Assembly: GCF_016469035.1 (NCBI RefSeq)
Contig: NZ_JAEHJZ010000052.1
Span: 1 to 60,016 of the forward strand
Length of the DNA stretch: 60,016 nucleotides
DNA from: Gelidibacter salicanalis
GTDB lineage: Bacteria; Bacteroidota; Bacteroidia; Flavobacteriales; Flavobacteriaceae
Reading direction: 5' to 3'
The first letter of the stretch is position 1. The number at the start of each line of letters is the position of its first letter. The position numbers and the translations under genes are program-made. Of the stretch, positions 45,097 to 54,407 are shown in pieces. The notes beneath the pieces are model-generated. The model was not told the origin of the DNA. It saw only the letters and a list, made by a program, of their open reading frames with translations, and searched no databases.

Positions 45097-45678
45097 TTAA
45101 ATGTGTTTAATTATATTTTTAATATCAACTTCGCCAATTTGTTTCGCCGGAATTCCGCCAATAACAATGTTCTCTTGGTCAAAAGATTTATTGACAACAG
45201 CATTGGCACCAATTGCTATATTATTGGCTATGGTGATATTACCGTATATTTTTGCTCCTGGAGCTATATATACATTATCTCCAATTTGAGGTGCACCTCT
45301 GTTTCCTCCTGAAGCACCAATATTGACGCAAGCGTGAATTCTGCAGTTACTTCCTACTTTTGCATTTCTGTTGATGACAATGGTTCCATAATGGACAATA
45401 CATAAGCCTGGACCAAAGACATTGATTGGTATTGAAAAACCGAGTTTTATGGAGATTTTCCTAAACTTATATTTTAAATAATATATATAGAGTTTACCTA
45501 GTCCTCTGTTTTTACAATTACTGTAGTACTCTAGTTTCCGCATTGTTTTTTGAAATTTCCAAATAGAATTTGGAAACAACGTCGTGGTTAGTTTAGTTAT
45601 TGCGGAATTTGATTTAATCCTTAGCGCTACCTTGTCCCTTTCTAAGTAGTGGTGATAATTAGCTTTAGATGTTATCAT
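45097..45678 (-). CDS. Hexapeptide-repeat acetyltransferase (serine-acetyltransferase-like)
   Basis: This 193-residue protein has a left-handed beta-helix at about 80-185, with hexapeptide signatures such as INRNAKVGSNCRIHACVNIG and APGAKIYGNITIANN. His93 in CIVHYGT and His111 in CRIHACVN are candidate catalytic residues. It lacks the long N-terminal helical domain of true CysE, so it more likely O-acetylates a sugar of the polymer. It lies between the flippase gene and the TupA-like gene on the minus strand, with 96 bases to the former. Confidence 0.84.
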   Translation of the reverse strand: MITSKANYHHYLERDKVALRIKSNSAITKLTTTLFPNSIWKFQKTMRKLEYYSNCKNRGLGKLYIYYLKYKFRKISIKLGFSIPINVFGPGLCIVHYGTIVINRNAKVGSNCRIHACVNIGASGGNRGAPQIGDNVYIAPGAKIYGNITIANNIAIGANAVVNKSFDQENIVIGGIPAKQIGEVDIKNIIKHI

Positions 45679-45774
45679 GTTTTAAGTTTTTTATTTAAAG
45701 TGATTCTCTGATCCTAGTTATGATCGCGAATACTAAAGTTTTACTTTCTATTCTCAATTGAATGTAAGCTAATA

Positions 45775-47358
45775 CTATTTAACCAGTTTTTTAATAATTA
45801 ACGATTTTATTCTGAGACAAAAAACTCTAAATCCTGGAATTAAAAAAAACAGTAAAACACCATAGATCACAAGTGCTGTAACAGTTATTTGAAAAGCATA
45901 AACAGCCCAGTTCCATAGATTTAAATTGTCTTTATCGTAATTAAAAAAACTGGAAATCCAGGTTACTAAAAGTGCTGATGCACAAAAGACCACTATCATA
46001 GGTGTTAACCCTTTCCAATACAACCAAACACTTTTATTAAATCCATGTTTGTATAAAAAATAAGGTTTCCAAAGAATTACCATAAAAAACATACTCACTA
46101 AGGTGCCTAACATAATACCCGCTATGCCATAAATACTTCCAAACAACAATGAAACACCCAAATTAATTATTGCTTCAGCCGCTGCCGCCCATGTATCTGC
46201 ATATAATCCATAGGCATTTTTAAAACGCTCAATAGGAGAGTTGATCTCATTCAAGAAAAAATTGGCAATCATTAATAATAAAATGCTTTGAGAAAGAATA
46301 TATTTTTCGCCTAACCATAATAAAATAAAGGAGTCCATGAGATGGTAAATTGTAATACTAAAAAACCCCGCTATAAAAAACTGTACGGCAATGAGCTCCC
46401 AAAGGACCTTTTTGATATTTTTTTCATCATTTTCTGCAATGAGGTTGCCCACTGCAGATCCTGTACCAGCAAAAGACATTTTAACTAACCCGCCAAGTTT
46501 TACAAATATCAATTGATAATTCCCAAAGAAAGTAACACTCTGAAGATTTATTAAAGCATAGATGAGTAGATTGTCTGTTCCGTTTTTTACAAAAGAGCTC
46601 ATCTTATGAAAAAACACCTGTTTGATCTTCTTAAGTATATCTGGATATTCTTTTATGATTTCGGCTTTCTCGGCTGAGTTGATAATAAGCCAAGGATATT
46701 CTTTTTTTATTTTGTGCCTTACTAGCAAACTATATAAAATGCTAAATACCAGTTCTAGCGTTATGTATAAATAAAAGTTTTTGAGATAGAGAGCAACAAT
46801 AACTTGTAACCCTATCCTAATGATATTAAAGGTCTGAAAGTATTGCTGAATAATATACCCTTTTTGGTCTGCCCCAAGCAAGCTGATGTGATAGTTAACA
46901 AAGTAGCTCAACAAGGTTGATGTTAACAAGGCATAAAACACAAAATAGATTAACGGTAACGAAAAGGGAACGTCATCAAATATTAAAGGAAAAAAAAGTG
47001 AAACAATAAAGCCAATACCAAATATGAAATAGCCTATTCTTTTATAAAGTACACCAAGAAGTGCAATGATTTTATTAATTTCTTTATAGTCTTTATCAAA
47101 AATTGGTTTATAGAGTGTAAAACCAATAGCGGTACCTATTCCCAATTCAGCTAAATTCAGAAAGCTTAAAACACTCCTCAAAGTTGTTTCCAAGCCCATA
47201 AATGAATCGCCGAGAGTATCTAAAAAAATCTTTCTCGTGAAGAATTGCACAAAAATTGAAAGTATGAAGAAAAACACACCAATTTTCGCATTTTTTAAAG
47301 ACTTGGAGACTCTTGACATTTTATGCTTAATATTTGTTTTAATAACATGGGAATACAA
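45775..47358 (-). CDS. Wzx-type lipid-linked oligosaccharide flippase
   Basis: This polytopic inner-membrane protein of 527 residues, with about 12-14 hydrophobic segments, flips undecaprenyl-linked repeat units to the periplasm. It belongs to the polysaccharide transporter family of the MOP superfamily. Features are the N-terminal RVSKSLKNAKIGVFFF with a helix at about 25-47, FLDTLGDSFMGLETTLRS just after, and the later NEINSPIERFKNAYGLY. The start at 47358 puts an amphipathic lead before the first helix, and a later ATG at residue 14 is possible. It heads the minus-strand unit flippase, acetyltransferase, ATP-grasp. Confidence 0.9.
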   Translation of the reverse strand: MYSHVIKTNIKHKMSRVSKSLKNAKIGVFFFILSIFVQFFTRKIFLDTLGDSFMGLETTLRSVLSFLNLAELGIGTAIGFTLYKPIFDKDYKEINKIIALLGVLYKRIGYFIFGIGFIVSLFFPLIFDDVPFSLPLIYFVFYALLTSTLLSYFVNYHISLLGADQKGYIIQQYFQTFNIIRIGLQVIVALYLKNFYLYITLELVFSILYSLLVRHKIKKEYPWLIINSAEKAEIIKEYPDILKKIKQVFFHKMSSFVKNGTDNLLIYALINLQSVTFFGNYQLIFVKLGGLVKMSFAGTGSAVGNLIAENDEKNIKKVLWELIAVQFFIAGFFSITIYHLMDSFILLWLGEKYILSQSILLLMIANFFLNEINSPIERFKNAYGLYADTWAAAAEAIINLGVSLLFGSIYGIAGIMLGTLVSMFFMVILWKPYFLYKHGFNKSVWLYWKGLTPMIVVFCASALLVTWISSFFNYDKDNLNLWNWAVYAFQITVTALVIYGVLLFFLIPGFRVFCLRIKSLIIKKLVK

Positions 47359-47804
47359 CCTCTTTCCTGGTTACACAGTTAATCTAATGTATATTCTAGG
47401 GGAACTTTAGAGTGGACAGTCTGAGGTTATTAATCACACATTTAATTATAAAGGTGTAAATATTATAAAATGAAAATTATAATTATGCATTCTGGTGATA
47501 AAAAGCAGTTTAATCCCTATAAAATGCAGTAGGATATAGCTTACCTCTTTCGATCCCTATTTTTTCTTCTTACCACTTTCCAAGTTAATCACCAATCTTC
47601 TGATTAAAGCATCAATTACTCTTTCGTTTGTCAGGGTTAATGGTTTCAAAGCAATGTTTTTATTACAAAATTTAGGAAATCTAATTTAGGTTTTTTTTAA
47701 GTGATTTTTTAATATACCTGAATGTATTTCCAGTTCAAAGTTATTTGTTCGTGTTGAGCTAATTGTTGGATATTTTCTTACACAATATACAGTAAACGTC
47801 TCGG

Positions 47805-47929
47805 TTTTTGTAAGAAAAGATGATAGTTGTGTTAAAAAAAAAATATTATGATCCAAAAGATGTATTTGGACGTATTTATTTATGTTTAGTCGATCAATAT
47901 CATTTGTCGAATGATTTTTCTTACAAAAA
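47805..47929. repeat. 14-bp perfect inverted repeat upstream of the giant gene
   Basis: TTTTTGTAAGAAAA (47805-47818) and TTTTCTTACAAAAA (47916-47929) are exact reverse complements, 97 bases apart. A third partial copy, TTTTCTTACA, lies at 47773-47782. Spacing and orientation fit a multi-site operator or activator array for the gene at 48037. Confidence 0.75.
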
Positions 47930-47995
47930 AACTCCTTTCGTCTAATAATTAAACGTTTTGACTGTTAAGCACTGTAAATTATATAATTTCGCATA

Positions 47996-48013
47996 CCCCC
48001 CCCCAAAAAAAAA
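47996..48013 (+). repeat. C9-A9 double homopolymer in the leader of the giant gene
   Basis: Nine C are followed directly by nine A, 23 bases before the ATG at 48037 and just after the candidate -7 box (47984-47991). In an AT-rich genome C9 is striking, and such tracts change length by slippage. Confidence 0.9.
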
Positions 48014-48036
48014 GTTAATAGCAAAAAATTACATTT

Positions 48037-51000
48037 ATGAAGTTCCTACTTGCCCAATTCAATTCACCACAAAAATTAAATCCATTTCCAATAATTATTC
48101 TTCTATTCTTCTTTTCTTATAGTTTAATTGCACAACAATTAGCATTCCCAAATGCGTATGGTGCCGGAGCCTATGCAAAAGGCGGTCGAGGAGGTAAAGT
48201 TGTTCATGTCACTAGTTTACTTGATGTTAAAGAATCAGATTCTAGATATGTAGGTACGTTGAGATGGGCTCTGAAAGGCGCTGAGAATAAAAGCGTTAGT
48301 AGAACAATAGTATTTGATGTCAGTGGAATAATTGACTTATATAGTGATATGTATATAAGTAATGCTCCCGGAGATGAAGGCGGTTATGCTGATGGCGTAA
48401 CCATTGCAGGTCAATCTGCTCCCTTAGGAGGCATAACCATTACTGGAGGAAAAATAAAAATTAAAGGAATCAATGATTTTGTCATTAGATATGTCAAGTT
48501 TAGGTCTACCGGAAATTATGATGGGTGTTTGAGTATAGGCTATGCAGACAATTTAATACTTGACCACCTTTCCGGTTCTCACACGCCTGACATTGTTTTT
48601 TCAGTTACCTCTAATGGTGGTACGTATTCTACCAATCATACAATTCAGAATTGCTTAATGTCCAATTCTAAAAATGGACTTATTATTGGCGACAGTCATT
48701 TTGTAAATGGCGTTCCAGAGATCCCTTATGGTAGCGTTTCCATATATAGAAATGCGTATTATAATGTTGGATGGAGAATACCGGCTAAATTTGGAGGTTC
48801 AGGTTCTTTTGATGTGATTAATAATGTAGCCCATAATTGGAGTGCTAGATTGATGAGGTTTGACCCCTATAATTATAAATTAAACCACATCGGTAACTAT
48901 TATCAAAGTGGTTATTCAAGTATATCCAGTAAATTTAATAAATTACAAAAAACGTGGGTAGGTTATTTTAACATGTCTCCTAAAATCTATCAAGAGGATA
49001 ATTATTATAGTGAAGATGTTAGGCCTCCTGGCTATAAAGACAACAAAAGTTTAGACTGGACCGTTTTTTATTCAAAAAATGATACCGATAAAATAGACTT
49101 TGACAAATGGTTTGTCTCTAAAAAACTTCCTATTCAGGGGAGACAAATGCCAATTTTAAGTTCTCAGTCAGTAAAAGATGATGTTCTTAATCTGGTTGGT
49201 AGTTCACAATATATAAAGGATGATGGTACAGTTGGGTTTCATCGTGATAAATATGATTTACATTCTGTAAACGGGATAGCTATCAAAGACGTTTCTACAA
49301 GCAGAGGCGAGACCATTGAAAAACCAGTCATCTCTCAATCAACCAAAAGACCAAAAAACTTCTATGTAAACAATCCACATATTCCTGAGGTTTGGTTTAG
49401 TGCTCACGTGCCAAAAGGCCAAGACCATAATGATATTGCACCAACTGGATACACTTGGTTGGAGATGTATCTCAACCAAGTTGATGGGGCAGTAGATGAT
49501 ACAAAAGTATCAGCAAAAGATATAGAGGTTATTGTGCCAAAAGATTTTTCAGGGCTTTATGTTTCTGAAACTGTAAAATTAGATGTCGTTTTTACACCAG
49601 CCAATACGACAAATAAAAATGGAGTTTGGAGCAGTAAGGATGATACCATTGCAACGGTAGATAGTAACGGCCTTGTGACGGGAGTGGCACCAGGGAAAGT
49701 GAGCATAACCTTTACCGCAGCTGATGGTGGTCATGAAGATGCCACGAACATAACAGTTTTTCCGAAAGCGCTCCAAGCGAGCGCAGGTATTGACCAACAG
49801 ATTTGTAAAGGCGAAAGCACCACACTTACAGCAAGTGGAGGCACAAATTATGTATGGAGTACAGGTGAAACTACAACGAGTATCGAAGTAACCCCTAAAA
49901 AGACAACAACTTATACGGTTAAGGTTTCAGATAAAAATGGTCAGTCAGAAGACGCCAAGGTTACTGTTACAGTCAATCCGATTCCTGTAGTTGATGCCGG
50001 TAATGATATGACAATCAATTCAGGAGAGGTCATTTCGTTATCTGCTACCGGAGCCAAAACTTATCAATGGAGTACAGGAGATAATGGTGCGACCATTACC
50101 GTGAGTCCTAAATCATCCCAAACTTACACTGTAACGGGAATGATTGATGGTTGTGAGGCGACAGACACCGTTAAGGTAATTGTTGTGAAATCTACTAAAG
50201 TTGTAGCTGATGTAGGTAAAGATCAAAACATCTGTAAAGGAACAACCACCACTTTAACGGCTACAGGTGGTTCCACCTACCTCTGGAATACAGGGGCCAC
50301 TGCAGCAAGTATTGATGTGGCGCCAGAAGATACCACTACTTATACCGTTACGGCGTTTGATAGCACCGGAGATAATTCAGATACTGATAAAGTGACAATA
50401 ACTGTCAATAGTTTGACTGTAGATGCCGGGAACGATATAACCATCACTGCAGGTGAGAGCGTTAAATTAACGGCAGAAGGTGCCGAAACTTATAAATGGA
50501 GCACAGGAGACAAAAACGCAAGTATTACCGTGAGTCCTACCGTAACAAAAACTTACACTGTAACAGGAACCTCAAATAGTTGTAAAGCGACGGACACTGT
50601 AAAGGTTACCGTTCTAAATACTGTTGAGGTTGTTGCCAATGCAGGTGCCGATCAGAGTCTATGTGAAGGCGCCAGCACAACTTTAACCGCAACAGGAGGT
50701 TCTACATATTTATGGAGTACTGGAGAAACAACTTCCAGTATAAAAGTAGCTCCAAATGAAACTACGGTATATGAAGTTACAGTTTATGACAGCGCAGGAA
50801 ATAATTCAGATACGGATGAAGTGACCATAACAGTCAATCCATTGCCATCAATAGATGCAGGAAGCGATAAAACAATTACTGCAGGAGAAAGCATTTTATT
50901 AACTGCTACAGGCGCAAAAATTTATAAATGGAGCACAGGAGGGACAAGCGCGAGCATTACCGTGAGTCCTACTGCAACAACAACTTACACTGTAACAGGG

Positions 51001-53769
51001 AGCTTGAATGGTTGTGAAGTGACAGACACTGTAAAGGTTAAAGTTTTAAATACTACTGCAGTTGTTGCCGATGCGGGAGAGGACCAGAGCATCTGTGAAG
51101 GGTCCAGCGTCACCCTTACGGCCACAGGCGGTTCAACCTACCTATGGAGCACTGGGGATAAAACCCAAAGTATTACTTTCGACCCAGGACAGACCGCAAC
51201 ATATACAGTTACGGCCTATGACGGTACGGGCAAAAAATCTGACCGTGATGATGTTATCGTAACGGTAAACCCCTCTGCCAAGGTAAATGCAGGCAACGAC
51301 GTCACCATCAATGCGGGAGATAAAGTTACCTTAACTGCTACAGGTGCCAAATACTTTATGTGGAGCACCGGAGACAAGAAGTCCAGTACCACGGTTCGGC
51401 CAACGGTCACCACCACTTACAGTGTGCGGGGCAAGAATGATGGCGGTTGCGAGGGCACGGATACGGTGAAGGTCATCGTAAAAAAGGAAGAGTCTGCGGG
51501 CATTACAGCGGATGCGGGAGAAGACCAGAGCATGTGCGAAGGGTCCAGCGTCACCCTTACTGCCACAGGCGGTTCTACCTACCTATGGAGCACGGGAGAT
51601 AAAACCCAAAGTATTACTGTAGGTCCGGAAAAGAACACAACATATACAGTTACGGCCTATAACGGCACGGGCAAAAAATCTGACCGCGATGATGTTACGG
51701 TAACGGTAAACCCGATTGCCAAGGTAAATGCAGGCAAGGATGTCACCATCAATGCGGGAGACAAGGTTACCTTATCTGCTACAGGGGCGAAATATTTTAT
51801 GTGGAGCACTGGAGACAAGAAGTCCAGTACCACGGTTCGGCCAACGGTCACTACGATTTACAGTGTACGGGGCAAGAATGATGATGAGTGCGAGGGCACG
51901 GATACGGTGAGGGTCATCGTAAAAAAGGAAGAGTCTGCTGGCGTTACGGCCGATGCGGGAGAGGACCAGAGCATGTGCGAAGGGTCCAGTGTCACCCTTA
52001 CGGCCACTGGCGGTTCTACCTACCTATGGAGCACTGGCGCTAAAACCCAAAGTATTACTGTAGGTCCAGAAAAGAACACAACATATACAGTTACGGCCTA
52101 TAACGGCACGGGCAAAAAATCTGACCGCGATGATGTTACGGTAACGGTTAACCCCTCTGCCAAGGTAAATGCAGGCAACGATGTCACCATCAATGCGGGA
52201 GACAAGGTTACCTTATCTGCTACAGGGGCGAAATATTTTATGTGGAGCACTGGAGACAAGAAGTCCAGTACCACGGTTCGGCCAACGGTCACTACGATTT
52301 ACAGTGTACGGGGCAAGAATGATGATGAGTGCGAGGGCACGGATACGGTGAGGGTCATCGTAAAAAAGGAAGAGTCTGCTGGCGTTACGGCCGATGCGGG
52401 TGAGGACCAGAGCGTCTGCGAGGGGTCCAGCGTCACCCTTACGGCCACAGGCGGTTCTACCTACCTATGGAGCACGGGGGCTAAAACCCAAAGTATTACT
52501 TTCGACCCAGGACAGACCGCAACATATACAGTTACGGCCTATGACGGTAAGGGCAAAATATCTGACCGCGATGACGTTACGGTAACGGTAAACCCCATTG
52601 CCAAGGTAAATGCAGGAAAGGATGTCACCATCAATGCGGGAGAGGAGGTTACCTTATCAGCTACGGGGGCCAAATACTTTATTTGGAGCACTGGCGACAA
52701 GAAGTCCAGTATCAGGGTTCAGCCAACGGTCACTACGACTTACAGTGTGCGCGGCAAGAATGACGATGAGTGCGAAGGTAAGGATAAGGTGACTGTTACT
52801 GTGATAAGTAATGAAAGGGCGGTGGCTGATGCAGGTTCAGATCATACTATTTGTGGAGGATCGACCGTAGCACTTACTGCAACAGGGGGAGATGCCTACT
52901 TATGGAGTACAGGAGAAACGACACCTACCATTGTGGTAAGTCCTACAACTACATCAAAGTATTCAGTTACAGCCTATGTTGGTAAAACTGCAGATACAGA
53001 TGAGGTCATGGTTTATGTAGACTCAAAACCTAATGTGAATATTACAAATGGTACAGAGACTTCAATCCTTGAAGGTGAGTTTATAACTCTCTCGGCTACT
53101 GGAGCAAAAAGATATAAATGGAGTAATGGTGTCACTGACCCTAATATAGCAGTTAGTCCGGAGGCCACTAAATCTTATAATGTTGTTGGTAGCGTTGATC
53201 AATGTTTTGCGAAAAAATCAATTACAGTTAATGTTTATGATAAAGTGGTGGCTAATGCAGGTAATGATGTTACTATATGTAAAAATGAAACCACAATTCT
53301 AACCGCTGAAGGTCCTGAAAACAGTGACTATTTATGGAGCACTGGTGAGACAACTAAAAGTATTACCGTAGACCCAAAAGAGGATACCGAATACTCTGTA
53401 ATGGTTTACCATGATTTAGATTCTGACACGGACAGTGTTGTGGTCAAAGTTGAAGACTGTAAAACTTCCCAACAAATCACTAATCAATCTATTGCTGTTC
53501 TAGAGGGATCAACAGAACTAAAGTTGTTAATTCACCCTAATCCTACGCATGGACTAGTAAACATCAACATTTCAGGTCTCACCAATCAATCATCAAGTAT
53601 TCATTTGTATGATCTTTCAGGTAAGTCGTTGTATAATGAAACGATTAATAACGGTAAAACAAAGAGTTACGTAAAAAAACTCAACCTGTCAGATTACGCA
53701 GCGGGTATTTACCTATTGCAATTGGTAGATAACCAACGCGTCATCACTAAAAAAATAGTGGTGAGGTAA
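48037..53769 (+). CDS. T9SS-secreted pectate-lyase-like protein with 17 Ig-like repeats
   Basis: This 1910-residue secreted protein has, in order, a signal peptide with likely cleavage after Ala32, a right-handed beta-helix of the pectate-lyase type (about 34-400; GGRGGKVVHVTSL, TIVFDVSG, IRYVKFRS, LDHLSGS and GWRIPAKF, the latter with a candidate catalytic Arg), a BIG2 domain (about 490-577), then 17 modules of about 73 residues alternating types A and B (about 580-1807). Type A has Cys in DQ-x-ICEG and WSTGETT; type B has GAK-x-YKWSTG and one Cys. The last 80 residues are a type A T9SS sorting domain (IHPNPTHGLVNI to ITKKIVVR). Four module pairs from 51067 are near-identical 441-bp repeats. 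The repeats resemble gliding-motility SprB-type ones. Confidence 0.88.
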   Translation: MKFLLAQFNSPQKLNPFPIIILLFFFSYSLIAQQLAFPNAYGAGAYAKGGRGGKVVHVTSLLDVKESDSRYVGTLRWALKGAENKSVSRTIVFDVSGIIDLYSDMYISNAPGDEGGYADGVTIAGQSAPLGGITITGGKIKIKGINDFVIRYVKFRSTGNYDGCLSIGYADNLILDHLSGSHTPDIVFSVTSNGGTYSTNHTIQNCLMSNSKNGLIIGDSHFVNGVPEIPYGSVSIYRNAYYNVGWRIPAKFGGSGSFDVINNVAHNWSARLMRFDPYNYKLNHIGNYYQSGYSSISSKFNKLQKTWVGYFNMSPKIYQEDNYYSEDVRPPGYKDNKSLDWTVFYSKNDTDKIDFDKWFVSKKLPIQGRQMPILSSQSVKDDVLNLVGSSQYIKDDGTVGFHRDKYDLHSVNGIAIKDVSTSRGETIEKPVISQSTKRPKNFYVNNPHIPEVWFSAHVPKGQDHNDIAPTGYTWLEMYLNQVDGAVDDTKVSAKDIEVIVPKDFSGLYVSETVKLDVVFTPANTTNKNGVWSSKDDTIATVDSNGLVTGVAPGKVSITFTAADGGHEDATNITVFPKALQASAGIDQQICKGESTTLTASGGTNYVWSTGETTTSIEVTPKKTTTYTVKVSDKNGQSEDAKVTVTVNPIPVVDAGNDMTINSGEVISLSATGAKTYQWSTGDNGATITVSPKSSQTYTVTGMIDGCEATDTVKVIVVKSTKVVADVGKDQNICKGTTTTLTATGGSTYLWNTGATAASIDVAPEDTTTYTVTAFDSTGDNSDTDKVTITVNSLTVDAGNDITITAGESVKLTAEGAETYKWSTGDKNASITVSPTVTKTYTVTGTSNSCKATDTVKVTVLNTVEVVANAGADQSLCEGASTTLTATGGSTYLWSTGETTSSIKVAPNETTVYEVTVYDSAGNNSDTDEVTITVNPLPSIDAGSDKTITAGESILLTATGAKIYKWSTGGTSASITVSPTATTTYTVTGSLNGCEVTDTVKVKVLNTTAVVADAGEDQSICEGSSVTLTATGGSTYLWSTGDKTQSITFDPGQTATYTVTAYDGTGKKSDRDDVIVTVNPSAKVNAGNDVTINAGDKVTLTATGAKYFMWSTGDKKSSTTVRPTVTTTYSVRGKNDGGCEGTDTVKVIVKKEESAGITADAGEDQSMCEGSSVTLTATGGSTYLWSTGDKTQSITVGPEKNTTYTVTAYNGTGKKSDRDDVTVTVNPIAKVNAGKDVTINAGDKVTLSATGAKYFMWSTGDKKSSTTVRPTVTTIYSVRGKNDDECEGTDTVRVIVKKEESAGVTADAGEDQSMCEGSSVTLTATGGSTYLWSTGAKTQSITVGPEKNTTYTVTAYNGTGKKSDRDDVTVTVNPSAKVNAGNDVTINAGDKVTLSATGAKYFMWSTGDKKSSTTVRPTVTTIYSVRGKNDDECEGTDTVRVIVKKEESAGVTADAGEDQSVCEGSSVTLTATGGSTYLWSTGAKTQSITFDPGQTATYTVTAYDGKGKISDRDDVTVTVNPIAKVNAGKDVTINAGEEVTLSATGAKYFIWSTGDKKSSIRVQPTVTTTYSVRGKNDDECEGKDKVTVTVISNERAVADAGSDHTICGGSTVALTATGGDAYLWSTGETTPTIVVSPTTTSKYSVTAYVGKTADTDEVMVYVDSKPNVNITNGTETSILEGEFITLSATGAKRYKWSNGVTDPNIAVSPEATKSYNVVGSVDQCFAKKSITVNVYDKVVANAGNDVTICKNETTILTAEGPENSDYLWSTGETTKSITVDPKEDTEYSVMVYHDLDSDTDSVVVKVEDCKTSQQITNQSIAVLEGSTELKLLIHPNPTHGLVNINISGLTNQSSSIHLYDLSGKSLYNETINNGKTKSYVKKLNLSDYAAGIYLLQLVDNQRVITKKIVVR
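51067..52824 (+). repeat. Tandem 441-bp DNA repeat array inside the giant gene
   Basis: Units start at 51067, 51508, 51949 and 52390, each 441 bases (147 codons, one A module plus one B module); the next module pair starts 435 bases later at 52825 and is divergent. The units at 51508 and 51949 are almost identical over their length. G+C is visibly higher here, near half by eye, than in the flanking AT-rich repeats. Recent amplification or gene conversion would explain both. Confidence 0.92.
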
Positions 53770-53795
53770 AGTCTTCAATAGAATTTACATGATGT

Positions 53796-53828
53796 AAAAA
53801 GCCGTCTCAAAACCTGAGACGGCTTTTT
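53796..53828. terminator. Intrinsic terminator after the giant gene
   Basis: The stem GCCGTCTCA/TGAGACGGC is flanked by A5 and T5 and lies 27 bases after the stop. The symmetry makes it usable in both directions. Confidence 0.92.
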
Positions 53829-53836
53829 CTATTAGA

Positions 53837-54146
53837 CAAATAGTGCATAGCGCGCACAACGGCCAGAGCTGTCCACTGTATGATGCCTGTTTCAAATCGA
53901 GGGGCAATAGAATTGTAGAAAGAAACCATGCTATGGAAAGATATAGTGAAAAAGTAAGGAAAAACCTGCTGAACGAAATAGATCAAATAAAACTCTAACA
54001 GCGCAGCGCTGGCATAGAATCAGTATTAGCACACTTAAAATCCAATAGAGATTTCAAGAGGTTTATTCATAAAACGAATAGAAAAAGCGGCACTAGAGTT
54101 CGGATTGCATGCAGTTGCGCAAGATCTAAGAAAGAAAATTGTCTAA
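53837..54146 (+). pseudogene. Decayed IS1182-type transposase C-terminus
   Basis: In frame from 53837 the sequence reads CPLYDACFKSRGNR and ERYSEKVRKNLL, then an in-frame stop after DQIKL, then ESVLAHLKSNRDFKRF, and after a frame change IEKAALEFGLHAVAQDLRK followed by a stop. This order (Cys-x2-Tyr/Cys block, ERY helix, ES-x3-LK-x-N, FGL-x-A-x-LRK) is the C-terminal end of IS1182-family DDE transposases. At least one stop and one frameshift break it, and no inverted ends or N-terminal half were seen. It is a remnant, lying directly behind the giant gene's terminator. Confidence 0.8.
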
Positions 54147-54200
54147 GAAGGTTAACGTTTACATTAAACTATAAATCCTAATAAAATTAGTGGAAAAGGG

Positions 54201-54237
54201 AATAAAAAAACCATCCCAATTTAGTTATTGAGACGGC
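54201..54237 (-). terminator. Terminator of the ligase/GT unit, with G-U pairs
   Basis: On the minus strand GCCGTCTCAAT pairs with ATTGGGATGGT over 11 positions when G-U pairs are allowed (3 wobbles), followed by TTTTTTT. It lies about 170 bases after the stop at 54408. The stretch 54238-54407 holds nothing recognisable. Confidence 0.75.
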
Positions 54238-54407
54238 TCCTTCATTTTATAAGGTATGGGTTTGTTAAAAATTAATTCAGTATGGGTTATTTAGTTTTCG
54301 TAGAGGCCCGTTGTGATGTGATTTCTATCAGATTAAGGAACGCAGCAATTGATGATCCAATTTTTAGACGTTACAAATGGTGATTTAAAAATGTGGATAT
54401 GTAAGAC

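Larger units (their letters stand above)
47359..48036. other. 678-base divergent regulatory region between the flippase and the giant lyase/adhesin gene
   Basis: On the minus strand TAACTTTG (47743 to 47736) could start the flippase unit. For the plus gene, TTTG at 47957-47960 and TAATTTCG at 47984-47991 (one mismatch to TAnnTTTG, 23-base spacer) make a candidate promoter. Three copies of TTTTCTTACA lie between (47773, reverse at 47805-47818, and 47916). A C9-A9 tract lies at 47996-48013. A short minus-strand frame ending near 47557 reads like the tail of a protein but has no start. Confidence 0.6.

Noticed and set aside
47557-47700. A minus-strand frame ending in basic residues that reads like the tail of a protein.
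   Set aside because: It lacks any start codon and matches no family I recognise. It could be a gene remnant, but I cannot support it.
54001-54014. The palindrome-like GCGCAGCGC, as in the dispersed repeat.
   Set aside because: It matches only 9 bases of the repeat core and lies inside the transposase remnant, so it is probably coincidental.
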